A model generated the notes under the pieces. It was not told the origin of the DNA. It did no database searches and saw only the letters and a list, made by a program, of their open reading frames with translations. Shown piece after piece: positions 1 to 7,533 of a stretch of DNA of 12,925 bases. Every line of letters begins with the position of its first letter. Positions within the stretch are counted from its first letter, which is position 1. Location: positions 1-12,925 of the forward strand of contig DEOR01000021.1 of NCBI GenBank assembly GCA_002358345.1, written 5' to 3'. A program made the translations under genes and the position numbers. Source of the stretch: Proteobacteria bacterium UBA3413 (GTDB taxonomy: Bacteria > Pseudomonadota > Gammaproteobacteria > Magnimaribacterales > D2472).

Positions 1-1800
1 CGTTTAGGGCATGATTCCAAAGAGGCTGCTTTTAAAAGCGTTCATCATCTATGGATACCATTGGCAGCTGCAACGGCAACAACTGCCTTAGCATTTTTTC
101 CTATTGCCGTCGGCAGTGGTCCCAGCTCTGAATTTGTTGGCGGAATGGCTAAGACCGTTATTTTATCAATTACATCATCACTCTTTCTGGCTATATTTGT
201 TGTCCCTATTCTTCTTTATTACATGGAGAATATTAAATTTTTTGATAAGGAGAAATATTCTGGAACCGGGTATTCTAATGAAAAGCTCGCAAAGAGATAC
301 AAGGAATTATTAACCTGGTCCTATGCTGTTCCAAGAAGAGCTATCATGATTGCCCTGGCTTTACCCTTAGTGGGATTTCTAATGTTTCCCTTTTTAAAAG
401 CTGATTTTTTCCCTGAGTTAGATAGAAATATGTTCAAAGTATTCATTGAGCTTCCCCAAAACTCTAACGTGAGAACAACAGAAAAAAGGGTTAAACAAAT
501 CAGGGAGTCCATCGCTCAATCAGAAGTGGCTGAAGATGATTTCTGGTTTATTGGCAGAAGATTACCAAGAATTTTATACAACGTGATAGGTGGTGATTCT
601 GAGCTAGGAAGTAATAATTTAGCACAAGGGGTTTATTTCGCCACCACCTACAAAGAGATGATGGCCTCCTTACCAGCTCTTGCAAGACGGCTAAACGCAG
701 AGAATCCAGATTTAAAAATTATTGTAGATAAGTTTAGCTCTGGACCACCAGTTGATGCTGCAGTTGAATTAAGTATTGACGGACCAGATATGGCAATTCT
801 TAAAATTCTTGGAAAAAAACTTGAATTAATCTTAAGGCAGGCACCAGATGTATTTTTAACTAAGAGCGAGCTGTCTTTGAGCTCAAAGAGCCTCGAGTTT
901 AATTTTGATGAATCTGCCCTTATGCTGAACTCTGTTCCAGGTGAATATTTTTCTAATGAGCTAGCTATAGCAAGTCAGGGCCTAGAGATAGGAACAATGC
1001 TTGATGGAAATAAAGAGTTGCCAATAAAAATTAGAGGCATGTCTGATAATTTTATTGAGTCCACGCAATTCCTGTCCATGCCTTCTAAGGATGGTTTTGA
1101 TTACCCCTCAAGTTATGGGGCGTTTGAGGTTACCAATCAGGCAAACTTTATCTCAAGAGATGCTGGCAAGAGACAAAACGCTGTGCAAGCTTGGATTTGG
1201 CCTGGGCTCTTACCATCAGATACTGAGAATTTTATCGCAGAGAAAATTGAAAAATTTAAAGCAGAATTGCCGCCCGGCTATCTCCTAAAGGTTGGAGGAG
1301 AGGCTGAAGCAAGAGGCAAGTCACAGTCAAATATTTTCTCTTCGGCAATTCTATTCTTTGTTCTCATTATTATTGCATTAGTTGGAGCCCTTAATTCTTT
1401 CAAGCAGGCAGGGTTGATTTTAAGCGTTGCTATATGGTGCACCGGCTTAGCATTCATGGGTTTAACAATTGGGCAAGCAAATTTTGGTTTTATTGGATTG
1501 GTTGGAGCCATTGGTCTGATAGGTTTATCAATCAACGATTCCATTGTTGTTCTCTCTCATATCAAAGAATCAAATGCTAACTCCCCAATTAATAAAGAGG
1601 ATTTAGTGGATGTCGTGATGCGCTCCACACGCCACGTTATCACCACATCCGCCACAACCATTGGCGGGTTTTTGCCACTTCTCTTGTCGAGCGTATTTTT
1701 TCAACCTTTAGCCTGGGCTATGGCGGGTGGAATTATAGGCTCAGCAATTATTGCATTATTTTATATTCCTGCTTGCTACGCTATCTCAAAAAAATTATAA
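1..1800 (+). CDS. RND-family efflux permease, C-terminal half (5' end outside window)
   Basis: Inner-membrane resistance-nodulation-division permease, a proton-driven exporter that normally works with a periplasmic adaptor and an outer-membrane channel. The frame is open from base 1 (reading RLGHDSKEAAF), so the gene starts upstream; the first in-window start-like codon, TTG at 61, lies inside a membrane segment and is not the real start. The visible 599 residues contain TM5-TM6 (about 18-75), a cytoplasmic linker, TM7 (about 114-133), the second periplasmic porter domain (about 134-440, with SGPPVDAAVELSIDGPD near 247-263), and TM8-TM12 (about 444-595), including GLIGLSINDSIVVLSHI in TM10. 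The proton-relay residues of TM4 are not visible. The C-terminus (ISKKL) looks natural. Substrate cannot be told from this half; a drug/HAE-1-like or uncharacterised RND pump is most likely. A gene with a strong ribosome site follows 26 nt later, suggesting co-transcription. Confidence 0.93.
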   Translation, partial: RLGHDSKEAAFKSVHHLWIPLAAATATTALAFFPIAVGSGPSSEFVGGMAKTVILSITSSLFLAIFVVPILLYYMENIKFFDKEKYSGTGYSNEKLAKRYKELLTWSYAVPRRAIMIALALPLVGFLMFPFLKADFFPELDRNMFKVFIELPQNSNVRTTEKRVKQIRESIAQSEVAEDDFWFIGRRLPRILYNVIGGDSELGSNNLAQGVYFATTYKEMMASLPALARRLNAENPDLKIIVDKFSSGPPVDAAVELSIDGPDMAILKILGKKLELILRQAPDVFLTKSELSLSSKSLEFNFDESALMLNSVPGEYFSNELAIASQGLEIGTMLDGNKELPIKIRGMSDNFIESTQFLSMPSKDGFDYPSSYGAFEVTNQANFISRDAGKRQNAVQAWIWPGLLPSDTENFIAEKIEKFKAELPPGYLLKVGGEAEARGKSQSNIFSSAILFFVLIIIALVGALNSFKQAGLILSVAIWCTGLAFMGLTIGQANFGFIGLVGAIGLIGLSINDSIVVLSHIKESNANSPINKEDLVDVVMRSTRHVITTSATTIGGFLPLLLSSVFFQPLAWAMAGGIIGSAIIALFYIPACYAISKKL

Positions 1801-1814
1801 AATAGACTTTTGAA

Positions 1815-1820
1815 GAGGAG
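1815..1820 (+). promoter_or_regulatory. Strong Shine-Dalgarno for the DUF1543 gene
   Basis: GAGGAG ends 6 nt before the ATG at 1827. It matches the anti-Shine-Dalgarno CCTCC at the 3' end of the 16S gene in this same window and supports that start codon. Confidence 0.75.
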
Positions 1821-1826
1821 AATCAA

Positions 1827-2096
1827 ATGAAATTATTTATGGTGCATGTTGGGTTTTATGATGAGGAGATGGGCGAGGGCCTTTATGAGTCTCATATTAA
1901 TTTTTTTATTGCAGCAAGCAATGCCAAATCTGCAAAGAAGAAGGCTTTTAATATGGAACAATTCAAAGAAAAAAAAATGCACATAGATGGCATTAAGGAG
2001 ATTTTAGATGTTGAGGGTTACAGAGTTGTCTTAGAAAAAACCTCTCATACAAATAAATCCAAGGTATATTCTTACAATGAATCAAAAAAATTATAG
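1827..2096 (+). CDS. DUF1543 family small protein
   Basis: An 89-residue protein that I recognise as the DUF1543 family, whose function is unknown. The family signs are the N-terminal strand MKLFMVHVGFYD, a mid segment with 'INFFIAASNAKSAKKKAF' in which a residue-handling helix follows a strand, and the core HIDGIKEILDVEGYRVVL at about 52-69. The last 20 residues are polar and serine/lysine rich, probably a flexible tail. No signal peptide or membrane segment is seen, so it is likely cytosolic. The start is set by GAGGAG 6 nt upstream. It sits 26 nt after the RND gene and 30 nt before the cupin gene on the same strand, so it probably belongs to their transcript. The family assignment rests on recalled sequence pattern and a search would settle it. 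Confidence 0.8.
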   Translation: MKLFMVHVGFYDEEMGEGLYESHINFFIAASNAKSAKKKAFNMEQFKEKKMHIDGIKEILDVEGYRVVLEKTSHTNKSKVYSYNESKKL

Positions 2097-2117
2097 TGAA
2101 TTGAACTCGCTAGGATT

Positions 2118-2123
2118 GGAGGA
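2118..2123 (+). promoter_or_regulatory. Shine-Dalgarno that decides the cupin start
   Basis: GGAGGA is immediately followed by TTG (2124) and then ATG (2127). Spacing favours the ATG, shortening the longest reading frame by one codon. Confidence 0.65.
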
Positions 2124-2126
2124 TTG

Positions 2127-2648
2127 ATGAGAAGAATTGTTACAGGTCACAACGAAGCAGGCAAATCCATAGTGACAATAGATGGTCCGCCAGCTTGCTC
2201 CATTGGCGAAGATGTAGGTGGCTTATTTGAGCTCTGGAATACTGATGGTGATACTATTAATACAACAGATAAAATTGATAGGGCTGATTCAGAAATTATT
2301 TTGTCACCCCCGGCCGGTGGAACCAAATTTCGATATTTTCAAATTAATCCAACTCCAGCAGGCATCCCCTTAGAGCTTTTGCAAGCTGCTACAGCTGCAG
2401 CTTTTGAGCAAGTAGGTGCTGGTCATCATAGAGTGGACACTGCCAAGCACCCAGCGATGCATAAGACACACACTATTGATTATATTATTTTACTGAAAGG
2501 GGATGTAACACTTCTGCTGGATGAGGATGAGGTCAGGATCAAGCCACATGATGTGGTTGTTCAGAGAGGCACAAATCATGCCTGGATTAATAATGGGGAT
2601 GAGCCTGCTTTATTGATCGCAGTCTTAATTGATAGTAATTTAAGTTGA
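2127..2648 (+). CDS. Cupin-domain protein of unknown substrate
   Basis: A 173-residue protein with one C-terminal cupin beta-barrel. I chose the ATG at 2127; an in-frame TTG at 2124 directly abuts GGAGGA (2118-2123), which is too close for a ribosome site. The N-terminal RRIVTGHNEAGKSIVTIDGPP resembles a recurrent family of small cupin proteins found near catabolic genes. Cupin motif 1 is MHKTHTIDYIILLKGDVTL, with candidate metal ligands His112, His115 and Asp118. Asp stands where the classic motif has Glu. Motif 2 is KPHDVVVQRGTNHAWIN, with His151 as ligand. Metal binding is therefore plausible, but reaction and substrate cannot be read from sequence. No signal peptide is seen. The 15-nt gap to the following hydrolase suggests co-translation or at least co-transcription. 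Confidence 0.88.
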   Translation: MRRIVTGHNEAGKSIVTIDGPPACSIGEDVGGLFELWNTDGDTINTTDKIDRADSEIILSPPAGGTKFRYFQINPTPAGIPLELLQAATAAAFEQVGAGHHRVDTAKHPAMHKTHTIDYIILLKGDVTLLLDEDEVRIKPHDVVVQRGTNHAWINNGDEPALLIAVLIDSNLS

Positions 2649-2663
2649 ATCTCACGAATCCTC

Positions 2664-3887
2664 ATGATTAATGGCCATTGCGACCCTCGTTTCTTAGAGA
2701 TCAAGGAAATCTTTGCTCAAGCAATTCAAAGTAAGTACGAGGTTGGAGCTGCACTTGCCATTGAGCACAAGGGCGAGCTAGTTGTGAATTTATGGGGCGG
2801 CTATAAAGATGCCGCCAGAACTTCTTCATGGGAAGAGGATACCCTGGTAAATGTTTGGTCTGTAACCAAGGGGGTTACTGCAACTTGCATTGCCAAATTA
2901 ATTAATGATGGTCTGCTCGATCCCAGTGAGAAAGTTTCTAAGTACTGGCCAGAATATGGCTGCAATGGAAAGGAGCATACAAAAGTCAGCGATATTTTAT
3001 GCCATAGAGCAGGAATGTTTGGATTTCAGAATGGTATTCCAGAGGCCTCATGGCAGGATTGGGAAAAATTTACTATTCCACTGGAGCTTCAAGCTCCGTA
3101 TAGAGAGCCGGGTTCATCACAGGGCTATCACGCTTTAACATTTGGTTGGTTGGCAGGAGAGTTGGTTAGGAGGGTGGACGGCCGAACAGTGGGCAGGTTC
3201 TTTAAAGATGAAATAGCCATACCTCTGGGTATTGATTTTCATATCGGCCTAGAAGAGTCTAATTTTGCAAGGTGTGCAGATATGCTGATGCTGGAGATGG
3301 ACACAGATAACATAAAGCTTCCTGGAAATGCCATACGCTATTTACCAGATTTCTTATTACCGCGAAAATTAAAAAATTTTAAATCTGCTCTTACTGGAGG
3401 TAATTTTCTTATCGCTTTTCAAGGCAGGCCAGGCGATGGAATTACTTACCCCAATAGCTTTGACTGGAGAAAGGCGGAGGTGCCCTCTGCAAATGGTCAT
3501 GGATCAGCTAAAGCTCTAGCCAAACTATATGGCATTTTAAGCAATGGTTGCTCAAGAGATGGAATCTCAATCATGCGCCCAGAAATACTTGATCAATCAA
3601 TCGCCCCTTATTCATCAGGCCCAGACACTGTGTTATTTGGCTCAGATATTCAATTTGGTTTAGGCTTTGAGTTGGCTCACAGTATTGCCTCTATGTCTTC
3701 TTTATCACCAACATTTATGAATAAAATGTTTGGCCATGCCGGAGTCGGCGGAGCTGTAGCTTTCGGTGATCCAGACTTGGGCGTGGGCTATGCATTCACA
3801 TGCAATAAACAACACCAAACTAAAAATCTTTATAAGACCAACAACCAATTAGTCGATAAGTTGTATTCTATTATGCAGATTAGCTGA
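2664..3887 (+). CDS. Beta-lactamase-fold serine hydrolase (class C / EstB-type esterase)
   Basis: A 407-residue enzyme of the beta-lactamase superfamily (PF00144 type). The catalytic SxxK motif is Ser66-Val-Thr-Lys69 in VWSVTKGV. The second-motif tyrosine is Tyr155 in GYHALTFGW, and the KTG-equivalent is His358-Ala-Gly360 in FGHAGVGGAVAFGDP. No Sec signal or lipobox is present at the N-terminus (MINGHCDPRFLEIKEIF), so the protein is probably cytoplasmic. The YHA and HxG variants are typical of family VIII carboxylesterase-like hydrolases rather than secreted antibiotic beta-lactamases. Hydrolysis of an ester or amide is therefore the safer call; antibiotic resistance should not be assumed. 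There is no obvious Shine-Dalgarno before the ATG. The gene lies 15 nt after the cupin gene, and its last 8 nt overlap the 3' end of bamD on the other strand. Confidence 0.9.
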   Translation: MINGHCDPRFLEIKEIFAQAIQSKYEVGAALAIEHKGELVVNLWGGYKDAARTSSWEEDTLVNVWSVTKGVTATCIAKLINDGLLDPSEKVSKYWPEYGCNGKEHTKVSDILCHRAGMFGFQNGIPEASWQDWEKFTIPLELQAPYREPGSSQGYHALTFGWLAGELVRRVDGRTVGRFFKDEIAIPLGIDFHIGLEESNFARCADMLMLEMDTDNIKLPGNAIRYLPDFLLPRKLKNFKSALTGGNFLIAFQGRPGDGITYPNSFDWRKAEVPSANGHGSAKALAKLYGILSNGCSRDGISIMRPEILDQSIAPYSSGPDTVLFGSDIQFGLGFELAHSIASMSSLSPTFMNKMFGHAGVGGAVAFGDPDLGVGYAFTCNKQHQTKNLYKTNNQLVDKLYSIMQIS

Positions 3888-4698
3888 GCACTGGTGACGG
3901 AGCATTTCTAGAAAAGAAATTTCTATTTTTTGCAGGCTCTTCATTTTGCAATACATCCTTGTTAGCATCTATGACAGCATCGATATCATCCATAAGCTCA
4001 AAATATCCTAGCTCTTTATAGCAGTCTCTTACTACCCTTAATGCCCTCATGGTTTCCGAGGTATTTGGGATATTTTCAATCACATATTTTGCTCTCCTCA
4101 GCGCAGCAACGTATGCTTTTCTTTTCATGTAGTAGTCGGCTGCAACAAGCTCGTTTTTTGCAATGAGACTTCTGAGATAAATAAGTCTTTGGGAAGCGTA
4201 AGGAGCATATTGGCTTGTAGGGAAACGAGTCAAGAACTCTGATAGCTCACTAAATGATTGCTTGGCTCCAGAAATATCTCTGTTAGAGAGATCAGATTTA
4301 AAAACTCTTGCAAAGAGCCCCTTGTCTCTAGTATAGCTAGCGATGCCTCTCATAAAGTAGGCATAGTCGATGTTTGGGTGTCGAGAGTTCAATCGAATAA
4401 ATTTTTCAGCTGCCTCGTGTGATGCTTCATCTTCTCCATTCATAAAATATGCATAAATTAACTCAGATTGCGCTTGCTCCGCATAACGCCCAAAGGGGTA
4501 TCTTACTTCAATTGCTTCCAGTGACTCTATTGCAGAAAAAAAGTTATTTGCCTTCATGCGCCTTTGAGCAAGATCATAGTAAACCTTTTCAGGCTTCTCA
4601 ATTTCCGGCCCATCAGAATTGCAGCTAGTTAAAAATAAGAGTGGCAGCACTAAAGTGCAAACCACAGAGGCCTTAAGATTTTTTTTCATTATTTTCAT
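3880..4698 (-). CDS. bamD: Outer membrane assembly lipoprotein BamD
   Basis: BamD is the essential lipoprotein of the BAM complex, which inserts beta-barrel proteins into the outer membrane with BamA. The 272-residue product begins with a lipoprotein signal peptide; the lipobox LTSC places the acylated cysteine at residue 26. TPR-like helical repeats follow, with EVRYPFGRYAEQAQ and the family-typical HPNIDYAYFMRGIASYTRD in the middle and RRAKYVIENIPNT in the third part. Length is slightly above the usual ~245 residues because of a polar C-terminal tail. A second in-frame ATG three codons in (4689) could also serve as start; neither has a strong Shine-Dalgarno. The gene is divergent from rluD, an arrangement also known in Escherichia coli, which supports the identification. 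It converges on the hydrolase gene with an 8-nt overlap and no terminator between them. Confidence 0.95.
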   Translation of the reverse strand: MKIMKKNLKASVVCTLVLPLLFLTSCNSDGPEIEKPEKVYYDLAQRRMKANNFFSAIESLEAIEVRYPFGRYAEQAQSELIYAYFMNGEDEASHEAAEKFIRLNSRHPNIDYAYFMRGIASYTRDKGLFARVFKSDLSNRDISGAKQSFSELSEFLTRFPTSQYAPYASQRLIYLRSLIAKNELVAADYYMKRKAYVAALRRAKYVIENIPNTSETMRALRVVRDCYKELGYFELMDDIDAVIDANKDVLQNEEPAKNRNFFSRNAPSPVLS

Positions 4699-4775
4699 CC
4701 ATGGTATTTTACATTTATTAACAGATTTAGGTTAATTACAGTACATTAGACGAAAAGAACCCAAGAAAGTTTCCA
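4699..4775. promoter_or_regulatory. Divergent bamD/rluD promoter region
   Basis: This 77-nt AT-rich gap must hold promoters for both flanking genes. On the plus strand TTAACA (4718-4723), an 18-nt spacer and TACATT (4742-4747) form a candidate for rluD. On the minus strand a TAAAAT box near 4704-4709 could serve bamD, but its -35 is poor and it lies very close to the start codon. The boxes are weak matches; only the location is reasonably sure. Confidence 0.4.
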
Positions 4776-5711
4776 ATGACTCAGTTAATTCAGACAATCA
4801 GTATAGATTTTCATAATTCCAGACTAGATCAGGCAGCAACCTCTTTATTCGCAGACTACTCGCGCAGCCAAATTCAAAGATGGATAGAATCAGGAAATTT
4901 GCTCGTTAATGGCGAGGTCTTGAGGGCAAAAGATAAAATACAGGAAGGGGATGAGTTAATTTTGGAGCCCCTCTTGGAAAATCGAGTCTCATGGGAGGCT
5001 GAGGATATTGCTCTTACTGTGCATCATGAGGAAGAGAATTTTCTTGTTATTAACAAGCCGCCCGGCCTAGTAATGCATCCAGGTGCAGGCTGTAACAATG
5101 GCACTCTTGCTAATGCGTTGGCTTTTCATTACCCACAATTAACAAAGCTCCCTAGATGCGGAATCGTTCATCGCTTGGATAAGGATACTTCGGGCCTGCT
5201 TGTGATCGCAAAAACTGAAAAATTTAGAAGTTTCTTTGTAGATAAATTACAAAATAGGGAAGTGTTTAAGCAATATGAAGCGCTGGTTGTTGGTCAAGTC
5301 ATAGGAAGCTTTTCTATTGATCTTGCCATCGAGCGAGACCCGCGCAATAGGATCAAAATGCGAACTACAGACTTTGGCAGGGATGCCTTGTCCCATGTTT
5401 CATTGATTAAATTTTATAATGGCTACTCGCATATTGCGGTTGAGATAGAAACTGGCCGAACCCATCAAATCCGAGTGCACCTGAGCCACCATAGATTGCC
5501 AATAATCGGGGATAGAGTTTATAACCCGCGAAATTTAATTGCAAAAGACACCAATAAGGAGGTTATGCCTTTGATTCAGCACTTTCCTCGTCAAGCCTTG
5601 CATGCATCTATCATTGGCTTTCAATCAATTGATACTGGGGAGCAAGTACGATTTGAATGCCCTCATCCTGAAGACATGAAGTCCCTGATTAGCTCCTTAG
5701 CCACACTTTAA
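4776..5711 (+). CDS. rluD: 23S rRNA pseudouridine synthase RluD
   Basis: A 311-residue RluA-family enzyme. By homology it isomerises uridines 1911, 1915 and 1917 in helix 69 of 23S rRNA. An N-terminal S4 RNA-binding domain (about 17-66) contains SRSQIQRWIESGNLLVNG. The catalytic domain begins at LVINKPPGLVMHPG and carries the catalytic motif HRLDKDTSGLLVIAKT, with Asp135 as nucleophile. The later GRTHQIRVHLSH motif (from about 228) is also family-typical. The combination of an S4 domain and HRLDKDTSG favours RluD over RluA; RluC also has an S4 domain, but the divergent bamD neighbour is the known rluD context. The Shine-Dalgarno is weak (AAGAAAG). In enterics rluD is followed by yfiH/pgeF; here an ilv operon follows after 85 nt instead. 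Confidence 0.93.
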   Translation: MTQLIQTISIDFHNSRLDQAATSLFADYSRSQIQRWIESGNLLVNGEVLRAKDKIQEGDELILEPLLENRVSWEAEDIALTVHHEEENFLVINKPPGLVMHPGAGCNNGTLANALAFHYPQLTKLPRCGIVHRLDKDTSGLLVIAKTEKFRSFFVDKLQNREVFKQYEALVVGQVIGSFSIDLAIERDPRNRIKMRTTDFGRDALSHVSLIKFYNGYSHIAVEIETGRTHQIRVHLSHHRLPIIGDRVYNPRNLIAKDTNKEVMPLIQHFPRQALHASIIGFQSIDTGEQVRFECPHPEDMKSLISSLATL

Positions 5712-5716
5712 ATACC

Positions 5717-5780
5717 CTGAAAACTCTATGAATACCTTGTTTTTCATTGTAATTGATGTATAAAACTCATTAGTTTTCAG
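5717..5780. repeat. Widely spaced inverted repeat flanking the ilv promoter
   Basis: CTGAAAACT at 5717-5725 is a perfect inverted copy of AGTTTTCAG at 5772-5780, 46 nt apart. AAAACTC also occurs as a direct repeat at 5720-5726 and 5762-5768. The arms surround the candidate ilv promoter and are about 55 bp centre to centre. This could be a regulator's paired site, or the stem of an RNA hairpin if rluD transcripts read through. The repeat is seen directly; any function is inference. Confidence 0.5.
5737..5764 (+). promoter_or_regulatory. Candidate sigma70 promoter of the ilvIHC operon
   Basis: TTGTTT (5737-5742), a 16-nt spacer and TATAAA (5759-5764) would start transcription near 5771, leaving a leader of about 25 nt. 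That is too short for a peptide-type attenuator such as those of some enteric ilv operons. Confidence 0.45.
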
Positions 5781-5796
5781 TAAAAATATTCAACCC

Positions 5797-7533
5797 ATGA
5801 AACTGTCTGGTGGAGATCTCCTAATGCGCGCCCTCAAAGATGAGGGTGTGAAATTGATTTTTGGTTACCCAGGGGGCGCCGCACTGCATATTTATGATGC
5901 AATTTTTAGACAAAAAGCCCTTCAGCATATTTTAGTTCGCCACGAGCAAGGAGCTACGCATGCAGCTGATGGCTACTCGCGCGCTACTGGCAAGCCTGGT
6001 GTTGCGCTTGTAACTTCTGGTCCCGGAGCTACAAATGCTATTACTGGCTTAGCAACCGCTTACATGGATTCAATTCCCTTAATAGTTATTTCTGGTCAAG
6101 TGCAGAGCCATCTTATTGGCACGGATTCATTCCAAGAAACAGATATGATTGGTATTTCTAGACCAATAGTTAAGCATAGCTTTATGGTTCAGGATGCTGA
6201 GGATATCCCACGAATTATTCAAGAGGCATTTTATATAGCAACATCGGGAAGACCTGGTCCTGTAGTGATTGATATTCCAAAGGATAAAACGGATCCCTCT
6301 AAGTTATATCAATACAAGCGGATGAAGCAAGTTACCCTTCGCTCATACAAACCAAAAGTTGTGCCGCACCCTGGTCAGATCAAAAAAGCATCTAAAAACC
6401 TTTTATCAGCTGAGCGGCCAGTAATTTATGCTGGAGGTGGAGTGATTCTTGGTGATGCGCATAAAGAGCTCATTGCCTTAAATAAAATTTTAAAGGCGCC
6501 GGTGACTAATACTTTAATGGGCCTGGGCGCTTATCCAGCAGCTGATAAGTATTTTATGGGCATGCTTGGGATGCATGGAACCTATCAAGCAAATATGGCC
6601 ATGCATAATGCAGATGTAATTTTAGCCATTGGGGCTAGGTTTGATGATCGGATTACTAACACCCCATCCCTGTTTGCACCGAAAGCACACATCATTCATA
6701 TTGATGTGGATCCAGCCTCCATCTCAAAAATTATTAATGCCGATATTCCAATTGTTGGTCAAGTCAAAGAGTCCTTGGCTGCACTCATAAAAGAAATTAA
6801 ACGTTCGAAGTTAAAAATTGATTCAGATGCTTTGGATTCATGGAATGCACAAATTGCTTCATGGAGGAAAACACATGGATTAAATCATGATCTGTATCTG
6901 CAAAAAACAAAATCTAAAATGATTATTCCTCAGGTTGTTGTTCAGGAGCTTTATCACGCTACCAAAGGCAATGCTTATGTCACTTCTGATGTTGGGCAAC
7001 ACCAAATGTTCGTTGCTCAGTATTATCACTTTAATAAACCTCGACGATGGATTAACTCAGGAGGGCTAGGCACCATGGGCTTTGGGTTGCCTGCTGCCAT
7101 GGGTGTGAAGCTTGCATACCCAAAACAAGAAGTAGTTTGCGTAACTGGTGAAGGCAGCATTCAAATGTGTATTCAGGAACTTTCGACCTGCCTGCAATAT
7201 AACCTCCCCATTAAAATTATTAATATAAATAACGAAGCATTAGGCATGGTGAGGCAATGGCAAGATATGAATTATGGCGGAAGGTATTCCGCAAGCACTT
7301 ATGCTGATTCGCTTCCTGATTTTGTAAAGCTAGCCGAATCTTATGGGCATGTTGGCATGAAAGTAACCAAGCAATCTGAATTGAGACAAACCCTTGATAA
7401 GGCATTTGCTATGACTGATAGACTGGTTTTTATTGACATATATGTAGATCCCGATGAGCACGTGTACCCGATGCTTGTAGCGCCTAATGGCAGTCTCCAA
7501 GATATGTGGATTACTAAGAATAAAAAAGCATGA
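5797..7533 (+). CDS. ilvI: Acetohydroxyacid synthase, catalytic (large) subunit
   Basis: This enzyme condenses pyruvate with pyruvate or 2-ketobutyrate, the first common step to valine, leucine and isoleucine. It uses thiamine diphosphate, Mg and FAD. The 578 residues cover the PYR domain (catalytic Glu50 in RHEQGATHAADGYSRATG), the central FAD-binding domain (about 190-330, GARFDDR at 279-285) and the PP domain with the cofactor motif GEGS at 451-454 through NN at 478-479. RQWQD (486-490) is also typical. The start at 5797 matches the family N-terminus (KLSGGDLLMRALKDEGV) although no Shine-Dalgarno precedes it. Met10 at 5824 has TGGAG 8 nt upstream but would remove conserved residues. The stop overlaps the ilvH start (ATGA). 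The symbol could equally be ilvB; ilvI is used because of the ilvH partner. Confidence 0.95.
   Translation: MKLSGGDLLMRALKDEGVKLIFGYPGGAALHIYDAIFRQKALQHILVRHEQGATHAADGYSRATGKPGVALVTSGPGATNAITGLATAYMDSIPLIVISGQVQSHLIGTDSFQETDMIGISRPIVKHSFMVQDAEDIPRIIQEAFYIATSGRPGPVVIDIPKDKTDPSKLYQYKRMKQVTLRSYKPKVVPHPGQIKKASKNLLSAERPVIYAGGGVILGDAHKELIALNKILKAPVTNTLMGLGAYPAADKYFMGMLGMHGTYQANMAMHNADVILAIGARFDDRITNTPSLFAPKAHIIHIDVDPASISKIINADIPIVGQVKESLAALIKEIKRSKLKIDSDALDSWNAQIASWRKTHGLNHDLYLQKTKSKMIIPQVVVQELYHATKGNAYVTSDVGQHQMFVAQYYHFNKPRRWINSGGLGTMGFGLPAAMGVKLAYPKQEVVCVTGEGSIQMCIQELSTCLQYNLPIKIININNEALGMVRQWQDMNYGGRYSASTYADSLPDFVKLAESYGHVGMKVTKQSELRQTLDKAFAMTDRLVFIDIYVDPDEHVYPMLVAPNGSLQDMWITKNKKA

Noticed and set aside
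61..63. TTG as start of the RND gene
   Set aside because: The frame stays open to base 1 and the residues before it continue the expected RND sequence, so the true start is outside the window.
2664..3887. Antibiotic-resistance beta-lactamase
   Set aside because: No signal peptide, and the YHA and HAG motifs fit esterase-like relatives; resistance cannot be supported.
5712..5796. Leader-peptide attenuator for the ilv operon
   Set aside because: No short reading frame rich in Leu/Val/Ile codons and no terminator stem with a T-run fit in the 85 nt.
7141..7164. GEGS instead of GDGS in the thiamine-diphosphate motif of IlvI as a defect
   Set aside because: As I recall, GEGS is common in beta- and gammaproteobacterial acetohydroxyacid synthases; the rest of the motif is intact.
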